NCBI RefSeq assembly: GCF_030348765.1
Contig: NZ_JAUCEU010000007.1
Coordinates: 5,739,501-5,803,500, forward strand
Direction: 5' to 3'
Length of the DNA: 64,000 bases
Origin: Neobacillus sp. CF12
GTDB taxonomy: Bacteria; Bacillota; Bacilli; Bacillales; Cytobacillaceae
Positions 8,445-17,016 of the stretch are shown piece after piece. Below the pieces are notes generated by a model that was given only the letters and a program-made list of their open reading frames with translations, did no database searches and had not been told where the DNA came from. The first letter of the stretch is position 1. Each line of letters starts with the position of its first letter. A program made the position numbers and the translations under genes.

Positions 8445-9641
8445 ATGAAATATTTTACATATTTTTATGAAGATGAACTAGAAACATTATTCTTTCAAAA
8501 GCCGAAAGATTTTAACAAATACAGTGATCGAGAGCTTTTATCTTATGGTTTAGGTGCAACACTCTATATGCCGGCAACACGTCCAAATATTCATCAAGAT
8601 CTCCTTTCAAAAAAGCATGAAGGATTAACTTCACTGGTTATCGACCTCGAAGATGCAGTGGGTGATGTCGAAGTTGAAAAAGCGGAAGAACTGCTAGTTG
8701 GGGAATTGTTGAAACTACATGATGAAATCAACAAAAAGTATTTAACGTTTGATGATTTACCGTTAATGTTTATCCGAATTCGGAATATAGAGCAGTTTAA
8801 GGGAATCAAGGAACAATTAGGGAATGCCATTGAGATGTTAACGGGAGTAGTGCTGCCGAAGTTTAGTGCGGAATCTGGTGAGGCTTTATTATCTGAGGTT
8901 GTGAATATTCACACAGAAAACAGACCTTTCTATGCTATGCCTATTCTTGAAAGTGATAAAATTATCCAAAAAGAAACTAGAATGGGCGAATTAATGGCGA
9001 TTAAACATCTCCTTGACCGCTATAAAAACAATATTTTGAATGTTCGCATAGGGGCAACTGATTTTTGCGGCTTATATGGAATCCGTAGAAGTGTAGATAC
9101 CAGTGTCTATGAGATTGCTGTTTTACGAGATTGTATGGCTGATATTATTAATGTTTTTCAACGGTCTGAAAGTCCATATGTCATTTCAGGACCAGTGTGG
9201 GAGTATTTCTCATCAAAACCAAGAATGTTGAAGCCCCAGTTAAGACAAACTCCTTTTCGCGAACGTTATGGCGATGAAGGATTGAAATGGCGTGCCGAAT
9301 TAATTGACCAAAATATGGATGGTCTTATTAAAGAGGTATTAATGGATATTGCAAACGGTTTAACGGGAAAGACGATCATCCATCCGACGCATATTAAAGC
9401 AGTTCAGGCCTTGAATGTTGTTACATACGAGGAATATATCGATGCTTGTTCAATCGTAGAAGCAGAAAAAGGAGAAAATGGCGTCAAGAAAAGTAATTTT
9501 TCCAATAAGATGAATGAAATTAAGCCACATTTATTTTGGGCAAAAAAGGTATTAATAAAATCTCAGCTTTACGGGGTGCTGCATGAAGGATACACAAATA
9601 TCGACCTTATCAAAAAAGACGTTTATGCATACAATTCTTGA
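8445..9641 (+). CDS. TIM-barrel C-C bond lyase (HpcH/HpaI, CitE-like) of the Ter biosynthetic module
   Basis: A 398-residue enzyme related to citrate-lyase beta subunit and HpcH/HpaI aldolases, of the branch called C-C_Bond_Lyase in Ter clusters. Visible landmarks are LVIDLEDAVGDVEVE (about 65-78, the Glu/Asp metal site), MFIRIRN (substrate Arg), MLTGVVLPKF, and IGATDFCGLYGIRRS near 200. It probably makes or breaks a C-C bond on an oxo-acid or sugar-like precursor; the substrate is unknown. GGAG at 8432 precedes the ATG. Its last 59 bases overlap the PRTase gene, so the two are coupled. Confidence 0.85.
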   Translation: MKYFTYFYEDELETLFFQKPKDFNKYSDRELLSYGLGATLYMPATRPNIHQDLLSKKHEGLTSLVIDLEDAVGDVEVEKAEELLVGELLKLHDEINKKYLTFDDLPLMFIRIRNIEQFKGIKEQLGNAIEMLTGVVLPKFSAESGEALLSEVVNIHTENRPFYAMPILESDKIIQKETRMGELMAIKHLLDRYKNNILNVRIGATDFCGLYGIRRSVDTSVYEIAVLRDCMADIINVFQRSESPYVISGPVWEYFSSKPRMLKPQLRQTPFRERYGDEGLKWRAELIDQNMDGLIKEVLMDIANGLTGKTIIHPTHIKAVQALNVVTYEEYIDACSIVEAEKGENGVKKSNFSNKMNEIKPHLFWAKKVLIKSQLYGVLHEGYTNIDLIKKDVYAYNS

Positions 9642-10920
9642 TGCCATTAACGTGGACATTGAAGTAACTGCTAACCCATATCAGTTACTGCTTGAAGATC
9701 TGTTTACAATGGCTGCAAGAATCAATAAAAAACGTTCGTTTTTATTTGTTAGTAAAGTTCTTGGGAAGCATTTGCCGATTCATCCACAAAAAGGACTTTT
9801 AGCAGCCGCATTACTTGCTACTAGATACGCAGAAAGTATAAAAGGCTTGAATGTTCAAGCAAAAGAAAAACTAGTCCGAACTTTTGGTCAAAAAGAGCCA
9901 AAATTCCAGAGCGGTGCGTTTATCTCAAATTCAGTTAATCCGGTTGTTATTGGATTTGCTGAAACGGCAACGGCGCTCGGACACGCTTTTTTTGATTGCT
10001 TCGAAAAGGGCGAGTATTTTCACACAACGAGGGAAGAGATTACTAGTCTGACACCATGTATTACCTTTGAAGAAGAGCATTCTCATGCTACCTCGCATCG
10101 CTGCTATATTCCGATTGACATGATTAATAATGATCGTGAAATCATTTTAGTAGATGATGAAATGACTACTGGAAAAACAGCAATTAATATTATTGAATCT
10201 ATCCATGCCAGGTTTCCTAGGGATGAATATAGTGTTGTTTCTATTTTGGATTGGCGCTCAGAAGAGAACAAACAACGGTTTACAGAGGTAGAAAGAACAC
10301 TTGGGATAACCATAAACATCGTAAGTTTAATAAGTGGCAAGGTTCAAGTTGAAGAGAGTGGTAAACTTATAGAACAAACTCAACAACATGATACATACCA
10401 AGATACTGCATCATCCATTAAAGTCGTATCATTATCTGATTTTTTTGAAGGTGTATGTCCTGCAGCAAGTAACAAAACACCTCTTATCAGAGAAACTGGC
10501 CGCTTTGGCATTGAGAGCAGCAAGAATAAAGAGCTTCATAAAAAAATTAGTTCTGCATCTGCTGTGCTAAGAGAACACAGGACTGGGGTTAATACGCTTT
10601 GTTTAGGCACCGGAGAATTCATGTATATCCCCATGAAGTTAGCGGCAGAAATGGGTGGAAATGTCTTCTATCAATCAACCACTAGAAGTCCAATATATAT
10701 CCAGAATATCAAAGGTTATGGTGCCAGATTTGGGAACAGTTTTCCTAATCCAGAGGATCTGGACGTAGTTCATTTTGTTTACAATATTCCTCCAGGGGAA
10801 TATGATGAACTGTTTGTATTTTTCGAGAGAGAAGTATCTGCTGAAAATCTTCAGTTGCTGCTAAAACAAATTGAAAACTCACAGATTAAGTCGATTAAAA
10901 TCGTCTTTTTCTCGCATTAA
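9583..10920 (+). CDS. phosphoribosyltransferase with C-terminal TRSP domain
   Basis: A 445-residue two-domain protein. The N-terminal half is a type I PRTase with the PRPP loop ILVDDEMTTGKTA at about 188-200. The C-terminal part is the TRSP domain, named for the tetrapeptide seen here in STTRSPIYI (about 366-370), with CLGTGEFMYIPM before it. Such proteins occur in Ter gene clusters and are predicted to build a nucleoside-like metabolite. GGGGTG at about 9573 supports ATG 9583 inside the lyase gene; ATG 9625 is a possible alternative. Cytosolic. The reaction itself is inference from the family. Confidence 0.86.
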   Translation: MKDTQISTLSKKTFMHTILDAINVDIEVTANPYQLLLEDLFTMAARINKKRSFLFVSKVLGKHLPIHPQKGLLAAALLATRYAESIKGLNVQAKEKLVRTFGQKEPKFQSGAFISNSVNPVVIGFAETATALGHAFFDCFEKGEYFHTTREEITSLTPCITFEEEHSHATSHRCYIPIDMINNDREIILVDDEMTTGKTAINIIESIHARFPRDEYSVVSILDWRSEENKQRFTEVERTLGITINIVSLISGKVQVEESGKLIEQTQQHDTYQDTASSIKVVSLSDFFEGVCPAASNKTPLIRETGRFGIESSKNKELHKKISSASAVLREHRTGVNTLCLGTGEFMYIPMKLAAEMGGNVFYQSTTRSPIYIQNIKGYGARFGNSFPNPEDLDVVHFVYNIPPGEYDELFVFFEREVSAENLQLLLKQIENSQIKSIKIVFFSH

Positions 10921-10934
10921 TTGGGGGTGAAAGA

Positions 10935-12056
10935 ATGTCAACCATAACCAATCAGCCTGCTAAAATAGGAAGCTATCCAGAGGATGATGTTCTATTTCTA
11001 TTAAAGGATTTAAGTCATATTGAACTCGAGGATTCCACTGTAAATCGGGAAATAAGAGTTCAATCTGGTCAGCATTACAGTGAGTCACTGCCCATCGAAT
11101 ACCAGCCTCCAAAGGAATATGTAGATTTGTTTTGGAGTACCAGCAGTGAATATAAAAAGAAGGTAGCCCTATGCGTTGGAATTGTGGCAGAGCAGATTTA
11201 TAAGCGTAAAGGGAATCAAACAATCCTTGTATCACTTGCTAGGGCAGGAACACCCGTTGGAATTCTCATAAAACGATATCTTACTTTGCGTTACAACCTA
11301 TCTATCCCACATTATAGTGTTTCTATTATCCGTGATAGAGGAATAGATGAGAATGCTCTTCACTATATCCTTTCTAAACATCCCGAAGGCAATCTTCAGT
11401 TCGTAGATGGCTGGACAGGAAAAGGGGCCATTTCGATAGAATTAACAAAAGCATGCAGGGAGTTTGAAGAGAAATATCAAACCATGCTTGATGATAATTT
11501 AGCTGTCATTGCCGACCCAGGTTATTGTACAACGCTTTTTGGTACGAGGGAAGACTTCCTGATTCCAAGTGCTTGTTTAAACTCGACTGTCTCTGGCCTT
11601 GTAAGCCGGACTGTATTAAACACGCAGTATATCGGTAAAAACGATTTTCATGGTGCTAAATATTATCGGGAACTTACTTCGAGCGATGTTTCCAATGAAT
11701 ATATCGAATTGATTACAGCGGAATTTCCAGCCATCATGGAGGAAGCTAAAGTAATTGCTTCACAAAGAGTATCCGAAGAAATACAAACGGAGTTCTTGGG
11801 AATGCAGGATGTAAAAAACATCCAAGCAAAGTTTGAAATTGAAAGTACCAATTATATTAAGCCAGGAGTTGGCGAAACCACACGTGTACTTCTTCGAAGA
11901 GTCCCATGGAAAATCCTAATGCGTGATCCATCCAGCCCATTTGTGAAACATATTCTTATGCTAGCCGAAGAAAAAGGTGTTGAAGTGATGCCATATCCGG
12001 AAATGAATTATTTGTGCATGGGCTTAATTAAATCGGTTAAGGGGTCAGGAAAATGA
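10935..12056 (+). CDS. StiP/PRTase-like protein with C-terminal PELOTA RNA-binding domain
   Basis: A 373-residue protein of the cysteine protease StiP / PRTase_3 family. The middle carries LVSLARAGTPVG, the PHYSVSIIRDRGID block and a PRPP-like DGWTGKGAIS (about 157-166). Conserved cysteines appear in DPGYCTTLFG (about 197) and PSACLNS (about 214). From about 300 the protein matches the small PELOTA_1 domain (GETTRVLLRRVPWK...GVEVMPYPEM, shortened). It may be a second phosphoribosyltransferase or a thiol hydrolase of the module. GGGGGTG upstream; it shares an ATGA overlap with the HAD gene. Confidence 0.83.
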   Translation: MSTITNQPAKIGSYPEDDVLFLLKDLSHIELEDSTVNREIRVQSGQHYSESLPIEYQPPKEYVDLFWSTSSEYKKKVALCVGIVAEQIYKRKGNQTILVSLARAGTPVGILIKRYLTLRYNLSIPHYSVSIIRDRGIDENALHYILSKHPEGNLQFVDGWTGKGAISIELTKACREFEEKYQTMLDDNLAVIADPGYCTTLFGTREDFLIPSACLNSTVSGLVSRTVLNTQYIGKNDFHGAKYYRELTSSDVSNEYIELITAEFPAIMEEAKVIASQRVSEEIQTEFLGMQDVKNIQAKFEIESTNYIKPGVGETTRVLLRRVPWKILMRDPSSPFVKHILMLAEEKGVEVMPYPEMNYLCMGLIKSVKGSGK

Positions 12057-12853
12057 TAATTGCATCCGATCTTGATCGAACCCTCATGTATTCTAATCGG
12101 GCAATCGCAGAATTCGGTCACCCTGAAAATATAATGTTAAAACCAGTTGAAATGAATAAAGGTAACTGGACTGGTTATATGACCGAAACGGGATTTTCAA
12201 TGTTAAAAGAAGTGAACCAGCATAGTTTATTTATACCCGTTACAACTAGAACGACTGAACAATTTAAGAGATTCGTGATTTTTGAAAAAGAAATCCCTTT
12301 GTCCTATGCGATTACGGCAAATGGCGCTCATATTTTGTATAATGGGGAACCTTTACAAGACTGGTCTGAATATTTAGTTGTTCAATTAAACAATGAATGT
12401 GCACCTGAGAAAGAGATACTCACTGGATTAAAAAAGGCTGGGATTACATTAGATGGGGAAAGAAAGCGGGCTGAAAACTTATTTTTCTATTATATATTAA
12501 ATTGTCTGCCGTCCCCATCTGAACTAACTGAAATTCGTGAACTTACAGCCAGATACGGATGGAAACTGAGTCTTCAAGGGAGAAAACTCTACTTTATTCC
12601 AACGGAAATTAGTAAAGGGAAGGCACTAGAATTTATATGTAACCGAGAAGGATTGGAAGCAATGGCGGGCGCAGGTGATTCTGTTCTAGATTGGGATTTT
12701 CTAAAGAACTGCCGCTATCGATTCGTCCCAAGCCATGGAGAACTGCTTAAAGTGAAGGGACCAGCTGATATCACGCTGACAAACCAGCTCGGCGTTGCCG
12801 CTGGAGAAGAAATACTCCAGCACTTTCTTAAAGCATTAAAACTCAATATCTAA
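12053..12853 (+). CDS. HAD superfamily phosphatase of the Ter module
   Basis: A 266-residue HAD hydrolase of the Cof/sucrose-phosphatase type. Motif I is SDLDRTLMYS (Asp5 nucleophile, Asp7), motif II PVTTRTTEQF, the Lys motif SKGKALEF, and motif IV GAGDSVLDWDFL near 205-215. It likely removes phosphate from the phosphoribosylated product made by the two upstream PRTase-type enzymes; that order is inference. The ATGA overlap at 12053-12056 couples it to the StiP gene. The next reading frame on the plus strand is more than 450 bases away. Confidence 0.88.
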   Translation: MIIASDLDRTLMYSNRAIAEFGHPENIMLKPVEMNKGNWTGYMTETGFSMLKEVNQHSLFIPVTTRTTEQFKRFVIFEKEIPLSYAITANGAHILYNGEPLQDWSEYLVVQLNNECAPEKEILTGLKKAGITLDGERKRAENLFFYYILNCLPSPSELTEIRELTARYGWKLSLQGRKLYFIPTEISKGKALEFICNREGLEAMAGAGDSVLDWDFLKNCRYRFVPSHGELLKVKGPADITLTNQLGVAAGEEILQHFLKALKLNI

Positions 12854-13095
12854 CTTTTCTTAATGTAAGGATAAAAAAAGTAAAAATAGATGCAGTTAAA
12901 AAAAGCGAATGAACCGCAAAAAAATAATATTGACATACTGACCGTGGCAAGAACGGGAGAAAGTAACAGTGTGAAAAGCAAGCACAACCAGAATAAATCT
13001 ATCATAACGAAGGTTTTTGAGACCATTAATTCCATAATGATACTTAATTCCTCGCTAACATCTTCAATTCTTGGCCGCTTGTATAAAAACCTCAT
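12850..13095 (-). CDS. small two-helix membrane protein (81 aa), unassigned
   Basis: Minus-strand frame with the site TAGGTGA five bases before its ATG, which argues that it is real. The product has a short charged N terminus (MRFLYKRPRIEDVSEE) and two long hydrophobic stretches, about residues 30-52 and 53-75. Its stop overlaps the HAD gene stop, and its upstream region is shared with the ECF promoter of yceG. No family recognised. The opposite plus-strand frame (12890-13135) lacks a binding site and looks like a shadow. Confidence 0.5.
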   Translation of the reverse strand: MRFLYKRPRIEDVSEELSIIMELMVSKTFVMIDLFWLCLLFTLLLSPVLATVSMSILFFCGSFAFFNCIYFYFFYPYIKKS

Positions 13096-13177
13096 GAAGT
13101 CACCTACTTATATGTGGTATTCCAATAATATGTAAGGACAGGGAAAAAGGTGAAAAATGAGGAAATTACCTTCAAAA

Positions 13178-13204
13178 TGAAACATTTTACGATTAGTTTC
13201 GTAT
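13178..13204 (+). promoter_or_regulatory. ECF sigma promoter for the yceG-telA operon
   Basis: TGAAAC (13178-13183), 16-base spacer, CGTAT (13200-13204), a consensus SigW/SigM/SigX promoter identical in layout to the one at 6882. It would start transcription about 13210-13213, giving a leader of about 100 bases to yceG. Confidence 0.82.
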
Positions 13205-13313
13205 AAACAATGAACCAATTATTTAACTGTGATATGATGGTAAAGAATACCCTTACATAATTTTACTTAAATGTACAAAAAATCTTTCGCTTTTTTGAGG
13301 GAAGGGATTATGA

Positions 13314-14951
13314 ATGAATTTACCATACAACCAAATGAATGTCCGACCTGTATCCCTTTCATATGAAAATTGGCTTGATTTGCTGAAAATGCCCCTGTCA
13401 GAACGGCCAGAATTTTCTATAGATAAGGGAACTATTCAGATTGGGCAAGTACTGGGGAAATTCCTAGGAATTCCGATTGACAGTGATGAGTACTATAATC
13501 AGCTTTTTGATTATGTCTCAGGACCTGAACCTTGTTTACTTTTATTAAGTGATGAGTCACTAAATAAAAATATTGATAATCAGCACTTTCAATCGATTCA
13601 AAAGGTATTAAATATCAGTCAAGAACAAAAGCTTTCAATCAATCGCTTCACCGCTTTTCTTGATGGTGAGCAACTCCTGTATAAATCTAAAATCCCAGCC
13701 ATACATCGAAAAATAAGGGAAGCTATGATTTCTACACTCGAACTTTTTACCCAGCGTGAAAAGGACGGACTAAAAAATCATGAATTAAGAAGGGTTCTAG
13801 TCGACGTAATTAAATGGTCGATAAACCATTTAAATCCTTTATTGGAGAGCATAGACTTGCAAAAGGAAATGCCAAAATTCTTATGGTATGGCGATATGAA
13901 AAGAAGCCAGCCTTATTTTTTATACTATTTAATGAAGCTTGGCTGTGATTTAGTTATTTTTCATCCTGAGGGTACGGATGTCTTGGCAGGATTTCTCGAT
14001 GAGGAAATCTTTACTCACCAATTTCCCAACAAACTGCAGGCTGAACCCTTTCCAAAAGAAAGAAGAAATCGCCAAACCACTGTCGCCTATCGGGCGTCAA
14101 GGGAAATTGAAAGTATTCTCAATCAGGAAGGGTCTGGTTTGTATAAACCATGGCAGTTACGGGAGTATACGCCGTCTTCGATTACTTTAAAAACAACCTA
14201 TGATGAATTGTTTATTCTTGGAAAAGAAATAGCGATGGTCCGACCAGGCTTTGAGGTGGAGAAGAGTCAGGTGAAAATTCCTTCCCTGTTTGCGAAAATT
14301 CAAGGGGTTAGTAAAAATCGAAAAGAGTATTGGGATCGAATTCAAAACCTTGCTGAATTTGAACATAGCATGTTGATTCGCCAACTGCCGTTTACATGGT
14401 CAAGCTCTAACGATTTTCGCTTTCATTATCGAAATGCACTTGCGAAAGACGGATTATTGAATCCTGAAGTGATGATGCAGTCTCATTACTGGCCGTATTC
14501 TTTTTTACCAACTGGATTACAAAAGGGAATAGCAAATGCGATTCGACGAATTTGTGAAAAGCCGGGTTTAAAGTCGTTACCAGGGGAAAGCATGGAAGAG
14601 GTAAGCATTTATTTGTTTAGTCAGGCGATGTTTACTCCAAAAGAAATCATCCAGTTAATGGAGAAATTTGATTACTCTCAGCATGTGCCGAAGTTAATCA
14701 TTTATAACAATGAGTGCCGCGGTATACTATCACGATCAGATGCAGCCCTTATACTTCTTTTAAACCAATTTGGTATTGATATTATCGTATATAATCCACC
14801 TGGACATAACGATATTGAAAATTTCCTTCATGATAGTTTATTTGATACTCACTGGCTTGAGGATGTAGTGTTTGAATTAGAATACAAAGAACCTTTTAAG
14901 TTGAAAAATAAGTTTTTTAAAGGAATTTTAAAAAATTTAAGGGGAGATTAA
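13314..14951 (+). CDS. yceG: YceG family protein, putative component of the Ter biosynthetic module
   Basis: A 545-residue cytosolic protein of the YceG_bac family, always found with TelA and TerD genes; activity unknown. I see an internal duplication. Residues about 187-228 (PKFLWYGDMKRS then LGCDLVIFHPEGTD) and about 459-505 (PKLIIYNNECRG then FGIDIIVYNPPGHND) share the pattern PK(F/L)(L/I)xY...GxDxVI(F/Y)xPxG, as in two Rossmann-like lobes. GAGGGAAGGG upstream decides ATG 13314 over an out-of-frame ATG at 13310. The telA gene follows two bases after its stop. Confidence 0.85.
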   Translation: MNLPYNQMNVRPVSLSYENWLDLLKMPLSERPEFSIDKGTIQIGQVLGKFLGIPIDSDEYYNQLFDYVSGPEPCLLLLSDESLNKNIDNQHFQSIQKVLNISQEQKLSINRFTAFLDGEQLLYKSKIPAIHRKIREAMISTLELFTQREKDGLKNHELRRVLVDVIKWSINHLNPLLESIDLQKEMPKFLWYGDMKRSQPYFLYYLMKLGCDLVIFHPEGTDVLAGFLDEEIFTHQFPNKLQAEPFPKERRNRQTTVAYRASREIESILNQEGSGLYKPWQLREYTPSSITLKTTYDELFILGKEIAMVRPGFEVEKSQVKIPSLFAKIQGVSKNRKEYWDRIQNLAEFEHSMLIRQLPFTWSSSNDFRFHYRNALAKDGLLNPEVMMQSHYWPYSFLPTGLQKGIANAIRRICEKPGLKSLPGESMEEVSIYLFSQAMFTPKEIIQLMEKFDYSQHVPKLIIYNNECRGILSRSDAALILLLNQFGIDIIVYNPPGHNDIENFLHDSLFDTHWLEDVVFELEYKEPFKLKNKFFKGILKNLRGD

Positions 14952-14953
14952 AG

Positions 14954-16060
14954 ATGAATCTACCACAAAATCAATCTGCTAACTTAATGACCACATCTAC
15001 AGATGATACACTGAGCGAAGCTAAGATTTCAGACATTAAACTTGCCCTTCGAAAGGAAACAGAGGTTCAGAATTTGGCCAGGTCTATTGATGAAAGAGAC
15101 CAGATTAAGATTTTGGAATTTGGTAAAGAACCAGCCGTTCAAATATCTCGTTTTTCTGACCAAATCTTAGGCAATATGCGTACCACAAAAGTGGAAGATT
15201 CTGGTGAGCTTTTGAAACAGTTGACCAAAATCATGGATAAGTTCGATCCAAAGGACTTTCAAAAAACATCAACTGGATTTTTTGGAAAGCTCTTTAAAAA
15301 GGGCGAAAAGATGATTGAAAAAGTCTTTGGTAAGTACCAAACAATGGGCTCTGAGATTGATAAGGTATACGTGGAAATTTCCAAGTATCAGCATGAAATG
15401 GTGGATTCCACGAAAATGCTCGAGCAAATGTATGAGCAAAATTACCAATACTATATGACGCTAGAAAAATATGTAGTTGCGGGTGAAATGAAGGTAGATG
15501 AACTTAAAAACAATCAATTACCACAGCTGGAGGCTCGTGTTGCCGCAGGTGATCAGATTGCTTCCATGCAATTGGATACATTGAAAAATTCGATTGAAGC
15601 CTTAGAGCAGCGCATTTACGACCTAGAAATGGCGAAAATGGTCTCCCTGCAGACAGCACCACAAATTCGCTTGCTGCAACGAGGAAATACGAAGTTGATT
15701 GGAAAAATTAATTCCGCCTTCGTTACCACGATTCCAATTTTTAAGAATGGTCTCATTCAGGCCGTTGCGGCTAAAAGGCAGAAGCTTGTAGCAGATTCAA
15801 TGAGTGAACTTGACCGCCGCACCAATGAAATGCTTTTGAAGAATGCTCAAAATATTTCTAAACAAAGCACAGACATTGCAAGACTCGCCGGTGGTCCAAG
15901 CATTAAAATCGAAACGATTGAGGAATCTTGGAACATTATTATTAAAGGTATGCAAGAAACACGAGCCATTGAAGAGGAAAACAAGCGCCTGCGTGTGGAA
16001 GGTACAAAGCGTTTAGAACAGCTGCAGGATAACTTTAAAAAGTTGAAACAACAATACTAA
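14954..16060 (+). CDS. yceH: TelA/YceH family toxic anion resistance protein
   Basis: A 368-residue soluble, mostly helical protein of the TelA (KlaA/YceH) family linked to tellurite and cell-envelope-toxin resistance. Seen are FSDQILGNMRTTKVEDSGEL near the start, the basic GFFGKLFKKGEKMIEKVFGKY stretch (shortened family core around 110-130), a long coiled-coil-like middle, QTAPQIRLLQRGNTKLIGKI, and a helical C terminus ending KQQY. GGGGAGATTAAAG upstream; two-base gap to yceG makes it the second gene of the ECF-promoter operon. A GC-rich repeat separates it from the next terD. Confidence 0.92.
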   Translation: MNLPQNQSANLMTTSTDDTLSEAKISDIKLALRKETEVQNLARSIDERDQIKILEFGKEPAVQISRFSDQILGNMRTTKVEDSGELLKQLTKIMDKFDPKDFQKTSTGFFGKLFKKGEKMIEKVFGKYQTMGSEIDKVYVEISKYQHEMVDSTKMLEQMYEQNYQYYMTLEKYVVAGEMKVDELKNNQLPQLEARVAAGDQIASMQLDTLKNSIEALEQRIYDLEMAKMVSLQTAPQIRLLQRGNTKLIGKINSAFVTTIPIFKNGLIQAVAAKRQKLVADSMSELDRRTNEMLLKNAQNISKQSTDIARLAGGPSIKIETIEESWNIIIKGMQETRAIEEENKRLRVEGTKRLEQLQDNFKKLKQQY

Positions 16061-16098
16061 TTGTTAATTAAGTGCTGTGTTAAAGCTAATTGTGATGA

Positions 16099-16283
16099 TT
16101 GGAACGGAGGGCACGAGACTCCTCGAAAATGCTATCGCATTTTCTTCGTGCGTGGGCGATTCAAGGAAGGAAATCAATGTCCTGCGGGAGGACGGGACAG
16201 GGGAGACCCCACAGGCGCTAAGCGCCGAGGAGGCTCCCCGAACCGCCCGCGGAAAGCGAAGTGCCCGGAGTGGAAATCAACAG
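16099..16283. repeat. GC-rich structured intergenic repeat element (about 185 bp)
   Basis: The element is far richer in G+C than its surroundings. GGGCAC (16109-16114) and GTGCCC (16261-16266) pair near the ends. Inside are hairpins GAAAATGC-TATC-GCATTTTC (16125-16144) and GGCGCTAAGCGCC, and GGGGAG/CTCCCC arms. From memory, very similar segments (GACTCC...GGAGACCCC...CGCGGAAAGCGAAG...GGAAATCAACA) recur in many Bacillaceae genomes, but I cannot name the family. It contains apparent open frames (16061-16321), which I treat as non-coding. Confidence 0.7.
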
Positions 16284-16331
16284 ACTTATTTGACACAGCA
16301 AATATAAAAATATTCTTATGAGGTGAATGAT

Positions 16332-16958
16332 ATGGCGATTAGCTTACAAAAAGGTCAAAGAGTAGATTTAACAAAAGGAAATCCAGGATTATCTAGAATT
16401 ATGGTAGGCTTAGGCTGGGACCCAGTTCAAAGCGGTAAAAGCGGCGGCGGCGGTCTTTTCGGCGGATTGTTCGGCGGCGGAGGAGCAGGCGGCGGAGCCA
16501 ATGTCGACTGTGATGCTTCTGTTATTATGCTTGGAGCAAACGATAAAATTCAAAACAACAATGACGTTATTTATTTCGGTAATCTTAAGAGTAAAGACGG
16601 CAGCGTTCAACACTCTGGTGACAACTTAACTGGTGACGGAGACGGTGATGACGAACAAGTAATGGTTGACTTAAGCCGTGTTCCTGCAAGTGTTCAGAAG
16701 CTTGTATTTGTTGTTAATATCTATGATTGTGTAAAAAGAAAGCAGCACTTCGGAATGATCCGCAATGCCTTTATTCGAGTAGTGGATCCATCTAAAAATA
16801 ATGAATTAATCCGTTATAACTTATCGGACGATTACAGCGGTCAAACATCATTAGTAGTTGGCGAAATTTATCGTCACAACACTGAATGGAAGTTTGCTGC
16901 AGTCGGAACAGGTACAACAGCTGCAAGCTTAAGTGAAGTAGTTCGTTCTTATTCTTAA
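16332..16958 (+). CDS. terD: TerD family stress protein with glycine-rich insertion (second copy)
   Basis: A 208-residue TerD protein. It keeps AISLQKGQRVDLTKGNPGL, the acidic NVDCDASV and DNLTGDGDGDDEQ loops, and EWKFAAVGTG. A Gly/Phe-rich insertion of about 20 residues (SGGGGLFGGLFGGGGAGGG) stands at about 40-60, where the other copies have a short NKYDGGND loop. AGGTGA at 16321-16326 fixes the start at ATG 16332; the GTG at 16323 lies within that site. It may read from the yceG promoter through the repeat element. Confidence 0.93.
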   Translation: MAISLQKGQRVDLTKGNPGLSRIMVGLGWDPVQSGKSGGGGLFGGLFGGGGAGGGANVDCDASVIMLGANDKIQNNNDVIYFGNLKSKDGSVQHSGDNLTGDGDGDDEQVMVDLSRVPASVQKLVFVVNIYDCVKRKQHFGMIRNAFIRVVDPSKNNELIRYNLSDDYSGQTSLVVGEIYRHNTEWKFAAVGTGTTAASLSEVVRSYS

Positions 16959-16964
16959 TCTTTA

Positions 16965-16992
16965 GGAACAAGCTTTGCTTGTTCCTTCTATA
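16965..16992 (+). terminator. hairpin between the two distal terD genes
   Basis: GGAACAAGC / GCTTGTTCC perfect 9-bp stem with a TTT loop; the T tract after it is short (TTCTATATT). Confidence 0.6.
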
Positions 16993-17016
16993 TTCGTTCT
17001 AAAGAGGTGATTTTAC

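Noticed and set aside
12890..13135. Plus-strand 81-codon frame opposite the small membrane protein
   Set aside because: No binding site before its ATG, and its product is polar low-complexity sequence; the minus-strand frame has an AGGTGA site.
16290..16316. Possible SigA promoter TTGACA...TATTCT before the second terD
   Set aside because: The spacer is only 15 bases and the start would fall on the ribosome binding site.
16061..16321. Open frames of 76-86 codons between telA and terD
   Set aside because: They lie entirely in the GC-rich folded repeat, have no suitable binding site and give Arg/Gly-rich nonsense-like products.
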